Part shown: in pieces, positions 59,816 to 64,000 of the stretch
Layout: every line of letters starts with the position of its first letter
Numbering within the stretch: the first letter of the stretch is position 1
DNA from: UBA1127 sp034422455
Lineage (GTDB): Bacteria > Chloroflexota > Dehalococcoidia > Lucifugimonadales > UBA1127
Direction: 5' to 3'
DNA: 64,000 nt
Assembly: GCA_034422455.1 (NCBI GenBank)
Contig: DAOUJQ010000015.1
Coordinates: 1-64,000, forward strand
Made by a program: the position numbers and the translations under genes
The notes under the pieces: model-generated
Seen by the model: only the letters and a program-made list of their open reading frames with translations
What the model was told of the DNA's origin: nothing
Database searches by the model: none

Positions 59816-62800
59816 TCAGGAGATGCTGTGCTCCTGGACCATCCCCTCTCCCAGCAGCTCCTCAAGCCTTTCGTACAGGGCAGGGCAGCCGTTGGCCCTG
59901 ATGGAGGCGTCCAGCCGGACCGTCCTGCCGTTGGTGCGCACCTCGAGCAGGACCGGATCGTTGCCGGGATAGCCCATCAGGAGCCTCATGGTGTCCCGAA
60001 GGGTAAGCTCGTCCTGCCGCGGGTCGTCGGTCTCCTGCATCTGTATCTGCACCCACCTTGCGGGCCCGCCGTTCGCCTCTGCCCGCGCGTGGCCGTTGGC
60101 GTGGGGCTCGGCGGGCTCAGGGGCGCCGGAATCGACGGACGTGTCGTCAGGTTGGGCGTCGCTGACGTCGACCGGCTGCGCGCCGTTGGCTGCCTCGTGC
60201 GCCTGGACGGGCGCGTGGCCGTTGGTGGGCCGGACAGCGGGCACGGTCACGCCCGACGGGTTGTGCGGCTCCTCGTCCTCCGGTTCGGCGTCCCACGGGG
60301 GCTCGGTCGGGGCCGGCGGCTCGTCGCCTGTGGGCAGCTGGTGCATCGCCGCGCGGTCGCAGACGACGTTGAGGCGGTCGCCCCGCATGCTGACGCGGCC
60401 GTTGATGCGCAGGACGTTGCCCTCTCGCCAGAGGCTGACGTTCTCGCTATATGTATCGCCGAAGGCGGCCACCTCTACGGAGCCGTCCATCAGCCGGAGC
60501 TCCACTCCCGCGGACGGCGAGCCGTTTTTAGTCGTGAAATAGCGGACGGAGGCCACCTGTCCGACCAGGGCGACGCGGGCTCTATCTTTCTCACCCTCGA
60601 GGTCCTGGACGGAAATGACGGCGGTCCCAGGGTCCACTCCCGCGAGGGTCAGGGCTAAAGGGGTCTCTGAGAAGGGCACGCCCATAAGCTCCCGCTCCCA
60701 ATTGGCCTTCTCCTGCTTGCTCGCGTCCACGGCGACGGGGAGCTGCAGTTCCGGTAGCGGAGCGTCCACGGACTCGCCGAAGAGGTCGAACATCGTCGTC
60801 TGGCCGCTCCTGCGCCGCTGCGCCTCCTGGTTGGCGAGCGACAGGATGCGGTCGATGCCGGCGAGCAGCGCCCCCCGGTTTGGCTCCAGCCCATCCATCG
60901 CGCCCACCTTGATGAGGCTCTCAAGGATGCGCCGGTTGATGCCCTGCATGTCCATGCGCCGGCAGAAGTCCTCGACGCCGGTGAAGGGCCCGTCGGCGCG
61001 CGACTCCACGACTGCGCCGATGGCGGACTCCCCCACGCTCTTGATGGCGCCAAGCCCGAACCGGATGGCCTGCTTGCTCCCGATGCGACCCTCGATGGTG
61101 AAGGCGACGTCACTGTGGTTGACGTCGGGCGGGCGCACGTCGATGCGCATGCGGTGGCACTCGCCGATGGTGGCGGCCATGCGCTCCGTGTTGCCGAGCC
61201 TCTGGTTGAGGACAGCGGTCATGTACTCGACGGGGTAGTTGGCCTTGAAGTAGGCCGTCCAGTACGCGATGAGGGCGTAGCTGACGGCGTGCGCCTTGTT
61301 GAACGCGTACCCAGCGAAGGGCTCGATGAGCTGGAACATCTCGGAAGCTTCCGCCTCGGAGTAGCCGCGCTCCTGCGCCCCGGCGAGGAAGACCTCCTTC
61401 TCCTCGGCCATGATCGCGGCGACTTTCTTGCCCATCGCCTTGCGGAAGGCGTCGGCCTGCCCGAGGGTGTATCCGGCGAACCGCTGCACGATGAGCAGCA
61501 CCTGGTCCTGGTAGACGATGACGCCGTAGGTCTCCTCCAGGAGGTCCTCCACAGACGCGTGCGGGTATTGGATAGGCTCCTCGCCGTGCTTGGCGCGGAT
61601 GTAGCGGTCGATGTGCTCCATGGGGCCGGGCCGGTAGAGGGCCACCATGGCGGCGATGTCCCGGAAGGAGTTGGGCTTCAGGTCGCGGATGTACCGGCGC
61701 ATGCCCGCGCCCTCAAGCTGGAACACGTCGGTGGTGTCGCCCGCCGAGAGCAGATCGAAGGTGTTCTGGTCGTCCAGCGGGACCGACTGAAGGTCCAGCG
61801 AGGGCCCGCCGTTGGCCTCGACGAGATCCATGGCGCGGCGGAGGATGGTCAGGTTCGCCAGCCCCAGGAAGTCCATCTTGAGCAGCCCCAGCTTGGCGAT
61901 GGGGTCCATGGAGAACTGGGTCATCGGCGTGCCGCTCTCCTCGTCCCGGACGGGGCGCTGGAGCGGGATGTGCTCCTCCAGCGGGTCGGCGGAGATGACG
62001 ACGCCGGCGGCGTGGGTGCTGACGTGGTGGACTGTGCCCTCGATGCGCTGCGCGGTGGCCATGAGCCGGTCCAGCGTCTGGTCGGCGCCCTGCAGGCCCT
62101 CCAACTCCGGGTTCATGGCGATGGCGTCGGCGAGGGTGCCGGCGCGGGGGTGGACCAGGCGCGCGACGCGGTCGACGTCGGCGTAGGGGATGGCGAGGGC
62201 GCGGCCCACGTCGCGGATGGCGGCGCGGGGGCCCATGGTGCCGAAGGTGATGATCTGCGCGACGTGGTCACGGCCGTACTTGTCGACAACGTAGCGGATG
62301 ACCTGGTCGCGCCGGTCGTCCTGGAAGTCCATGTCGATGTCCGGCATCTCCTTGCGCTCCAGGTTGAGAAAGCGCTCGAAGACCAGGCCGTACTCCAGCG
62401 GATCCACGTCCGTGACGCCGAGGCAGTAGAGGACGAGGCTGGCCGCCGCGCTGCCCCGCACGCCGAACAGGATCCCCTCCCGGCGGGAGAAGGCGATGAT
62501 GTCCCACACTACAAGGAAGTAGTTGGCGAACTGCGTGTGCTCGATAACCGACAGCTCGTAGTCGAGCCGATCACGGTAGCGGTTGGGAGCGCCGGGCCGC
62601 AGACGGGCGAGACCCTCGCGGCAGAGGCGCTCGAGGTAGGCCTGCGGGTCGGAGCCGTCGGGCGTCGGGAACTGCGGCAGCCGGATGCGGTCGAAGTTGA
62701 GGCGGATGTCGCAGGTGTCGGCGATGCGCTGCGTGTTTTCTACGGCGTCCGGGAAGTCCGGGAAGAGCTGGAGCATCTCCTCCGGGCCCTTCAGGTAGAA

Positions 62801-63544
62801 GGAGTCGCCGGACATTTTGAGCCGCTTGCCGTCATTGAGGTTGGTGTTGGTGGAGATGCAGATGCGGATGTCCTGCAGCTCGGCGTCGTGCTGGTGGACA
62901 TAATGAAAGTCGTTTGTCGCGGCCAGCGGGAGGCCCGTCGTCCGGTGCACGTCGATGAGCGCCGCGTTGAGCGTGTCCTGCGCTTCCAGGCCGGGGTGCC
63001 GCTGCAGCTCCAGGTAGAAGTCGTCCTGAAAGACCTCACGGAACCAGTCGATGGAGGCCTGCGCCTCCTTCTCGCGGCCGGACAGCGTCAGCTCGGCGAA
63101 CTCGCCGCTGAGGCAGCCGGAGAGGGCGATGATGCCTTTGCGGTGGCGGTTGATCAGGTCGCGGTCGACGCGCGGCTTGTAGTAGAAGCCGTCCAGGTGC
63201 GAGCGCGTGACGAGCTGGATGAGGTTGCGGTACCCCGTGTTGTCGCGCGCCAGCAGGGTCAGGTGGTACGGATTGCGGTCCGCGGGGGTGCGGGAGGTGT
63301 GCGAGCCGGGCGCCAGGTAGACCTCGCAACCGAGGATGGGGTTGATGCCCGCTTCTCTGCAGGCCGAGTAAAAATCTACCGCCCCGTACATCACGCCGTG
63401 GTCCGTCATGCCCAGGGCATTCATCCCGAGCTCTTGACACCGCTGCACCATCGGGCCGATCCGACTCAACCCATCCAGAAGACTGTACTCAGTGTGCACG
63501 TGCAGGTGGGTGAACAAGGCTTCCCTCTTCAGTTGTTGGGCCAT
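59816..63544 (-). CDS. dnaE: DNA polymerase III subunit alpha
   Basis: 1242 residues. N-terminal PHP domain (LFTHLHVHTEYSLLDG, MTDHGVMYG), polymerase palm with the catalytic acidic pair in PDIDMDFQDDRR (about residues 400 and 402, near E. coli D401/D403), fingers (MVALYRPGPMEHIDRYI, YAFNKAHAVSYALIAYW), helix-hairpin-helix (MQGINRRILESLIKVGAMDGL), OB fold (VALVGQVASVRYFTTKNG) and a Pro/Glu/Ala-rich segment of about 80 residues before a final alpha/beta domain. Leading-strand replicase. ATG at 63544; an ATG nine bases earlier is equally possible, and neither has a clear ribosome site. Confidence 0.95.
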   Translation of the reverse strand: MAQQLKREALFTHLHVHTEYSLLDGLSRIGPMVQRCQELGMNALGMTDHGVMYGAVDFYSACREAGINPILGCEVYLAPGSHTSRTPADRNPYHLTLLARDNTGYRNLIQLVTRSHLDGFYYKPRVDRDLINRHRKGIIALSGCLSGEFAELTLSGREKEAQASIDWFREVFQDDFYLELQRHPGLEAQDTLNAALIDVHRTTGLPLAATNDFHYVHQHDAELQDIRICISTNTNLNDGKRLKMSGDSFYLKGPEEMLQLFPDFPDAVENTQRIADTCDIRLNFDRIRLPQFPTPDGSDPQAYLERLCREGLARLRPGAPNRYRDRLDYELSVIEHTQFANYFLVVWDIIAFSRREGILFGVRGSAAASLVLYCLGVTDVDPLEYGLVFERFLNLERKEMPDIDMDFQDDRRDQVIRYVVDKYGRDHVAQIITFGTMGPRAAIRDVGRALAIPYADVDRVARLVHPRAGTLADAIAMNPELEGLQGADQTLDRLMATAQRIEGTVHHVSTHAAGVVISADPLEEHIPLQRPVRDEESGTPMTQFSMDPIAKLGLLKMDFLGLANLTILRRAMDLVEANGGPSLDLQSVPLDDQNTFDLLSAGDTTDVFQLEGAGMRRYIRDLKPNSFRDIAAMVALYRPGPMEHIDRYIRAKHGEEPIQYPHASVEDLLEETYGVIVYQDQVLLIVQRFAGYTLGQADAFRKAMGKKVAAIMAEEKEVFLAGAQERGYSEAEASEMFQLIEPFAGYAFNKAHAVSYALIAYWTAYFKANYPVEYMTAVLNQRLGNTERMAATIGECHRMRIDVRPPDVNHSDVAFTIEGRIGSKQAIRFGLGAIKSVGESAIGAVVESRADGPFTGVEDFCRRMDMQGINRRILESLIKVGAMDGLEPNRGALLAGIDRILSLANQEAQRRRSGQTTMFDLFGESVDAPLPELQLPVAVDASKQEKANWERELMGVPFSETPLALTLAGVDPGTAVISVQDLEGEKDRARVALVGQVASVRYFTTKNGSPSAGVELRLMDGSVEVAAFGDTYSENVSLWREGNVLRINGRVSMRGDRLNVVCDRAAMHQLPTGDEPPAPTEPPWDAEPEDEEPHNPSGVTVPAVRPTNGHAPVQAHEAANGAQPVDVSDAQPDDTSVDSGAPEPAEPHANGHARAEANGGPARWVQIQMQETDDPRQDELTLRDTMRLLMGYPGNDPVLLEVRTNGRTVRLDASIRANGCPALYERLEELLGEGMVQEHSIS

Positions 63545-63636
63545 TATATGCACGCGTCAACGGGAGGGGACAAGCCGTGAAACTCGGGGAATTCCAGCTT
63601 GATTTTCCGGAGAGGCGCGAACCCGAAGGGGCGGCC

Positions 63637-64000
63637 CTACCGATGCAGCGCCATCTCCTGCGGGATGGTGGGGATGCGCGCCGCGATGACCGCCGGCGTG
63701 CCCCGCCGCACCTGCTCGAGCCCGCGGCGCAGCGCCGGGCCGACTTCCTCCGCCGTCGAGACCGTCTCGCCGTAGCTGTTGGCTGCCTCGGCCAGCTTGG
63801 CGAAGTCCGGCGGCGGGTCGAACAGGCCGCCCTCGAACCCGCCACTGCGGACCGCCGATCCCTCCGGGTACGTGCCCTGCAGCCCCCGCGTGCCCGTGCT
63901 GTACGAGGCGTTGACGAAGACGACCGCCAGGTACGGCGCGCCGTGGTGGTTCGCCGACCACAGGCCCGCCAACGGCGTCCCGAACATGAAATAGCCGTCG
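63637..64000 (-). CDS. thiamine-diphosphate-dependent enzyme, C-terminal fragment (cut by window end)
   Basis: The last 120 or so residues of a TPP enzyme. The reading frame continues past the window edge with DGYFMFGTPLAGLWSA, fitting the GDG start of the TPP-binding motif of acetolactate-synthase/benzoylformate-decarboxylase-type enzymes, then LAVVFVNASYSTGTRGLQ and PDFAKLAEAANSYGETV. The usual Asn-Asn-x-x-Tyr stretch reads VNASYS. No substrate can be given. It ends about 90 bases upstream of dnaE in the same direction. Confidence 0.7.
   Translation of the reverse strand, partial: DGYFMFGTPLAGLWSANHHGAPYLAVVFVNASYSTGTRGLQGTYPEGSAVRSGGFEGGLFDPPPDFAKLAEAANSYGETVSTAEEVGPALRRGLEQVRRGTPAVIAARIPTIPQEMALHR

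Noticed and set aside
63540..63575. TATAAT just ahead of the dnaE start as a promoter
   Set aside because: The TTGACG nearby is only 6 bases from it instead of about 17, and the implied transcription start would fall inside the gene.
61115..63580. An 821-codon open frame on the plus strand opposite dnaE
   Set aside because: The opposite strand encodes a full DNA polymerase III alpha subunit with catalytic motifs; the plus-strand translation is Val/Asp/Arg-rich without domains.

Overview
The window looks like a chromosomal segment of a high-GC, free-living bacterium, most probably a Chloroflexota member of the class Dehalococcoidia close to the SAR202 clade. This is an inference. It rests on a 16S rRNA gene with no 23S or 5S beside it (as in Dehalococcoides), an 18-base stretch at 53410-53427 that matches the SAR202-312R hybridisation probe as I remember it, and a gene content (ring-cleavage dioxygenases, enolase-superfamily enzyme, nitroreductase-like proteins, family-5 solute-binding lipoproteins) of the kind reported for SAR202 genomes. 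No phage, IS transposase, plasmid gene or CRISPR array is visible.

Layout. 1-4450: VOC protein, a CAU tRNA, a small membrane protein, a flavin disulfide-oxidoreductase relative and a first family-5 solute-binding lipoprotein. 4450-5676: non-coding repeat block A. 5677-7930: two MetE-type zinc methyltransferases. 8171-13431: three exported lipoproteins (Cache domain, Pro/Thr-rich, collagen-like plus PhoX-like) and an MpaB-type DUF2236 protein. 13592-15472: a DXS homologue. 15518-22070: a minus-strand signalling module made of two STAS proteins, a response-regulator/PP2C phosphatase, an RsbW-type kinase, a Leu/Ile/Val-binding-like lipoprotein and a sensor histidine kinase. 22363-25763: a Fur-family regulator and a ZnuABC-type metal importer. 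25778-29280: a frameshifted YbjQ gene, a ribbon-helix-helix-like protein and small membrane and housekeeping proteins.

29380-42631 is the accessory core. A five-gene minus-strand operon encodes two LigJ-type 4-oxalomesaconate hydratases, two fumarylacetoacetate-hydrolase-family proteins and an HpcH/HpaI aldolase. Next come two more family-5 solute-binding lipoproteins, a Rieske ring-hydroxylating oxygenase, a LigB-type extradiol dioxygenase and two RraA/LigK-type aldolases. A second LigB paralogue lies at 49563-50639. Together they resemble a protocatechuate/gallate 4,5-cleavage route (ring hydroxylation, meta cleavage, hydration, aldol cleavage), with most steps present as diverged paralogue pairs.

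42761-52000 holds a membrane-anchored coiled-coil metzincin, tandem VOC proteins, a nitroreductase-like protein, an SDR, an alpha/beta hydrolase, repeat block B (an inverted relative of block A about 43 kb away), the second dioxygenase and an enolase-superfamily enzyme. 52069-53831 is a self-contained 16S rRNA unit on the minus strand with a recognisable promoter and RNase III-type processing stem. 54189-63544 is housekeeping: Ycf45/SpoIIIAA-like ATPase, tmk, CorC-type protein, tilS, pterin dehydratase and dnaE. The window ends inside a thiamine-diphosphate enzyme.
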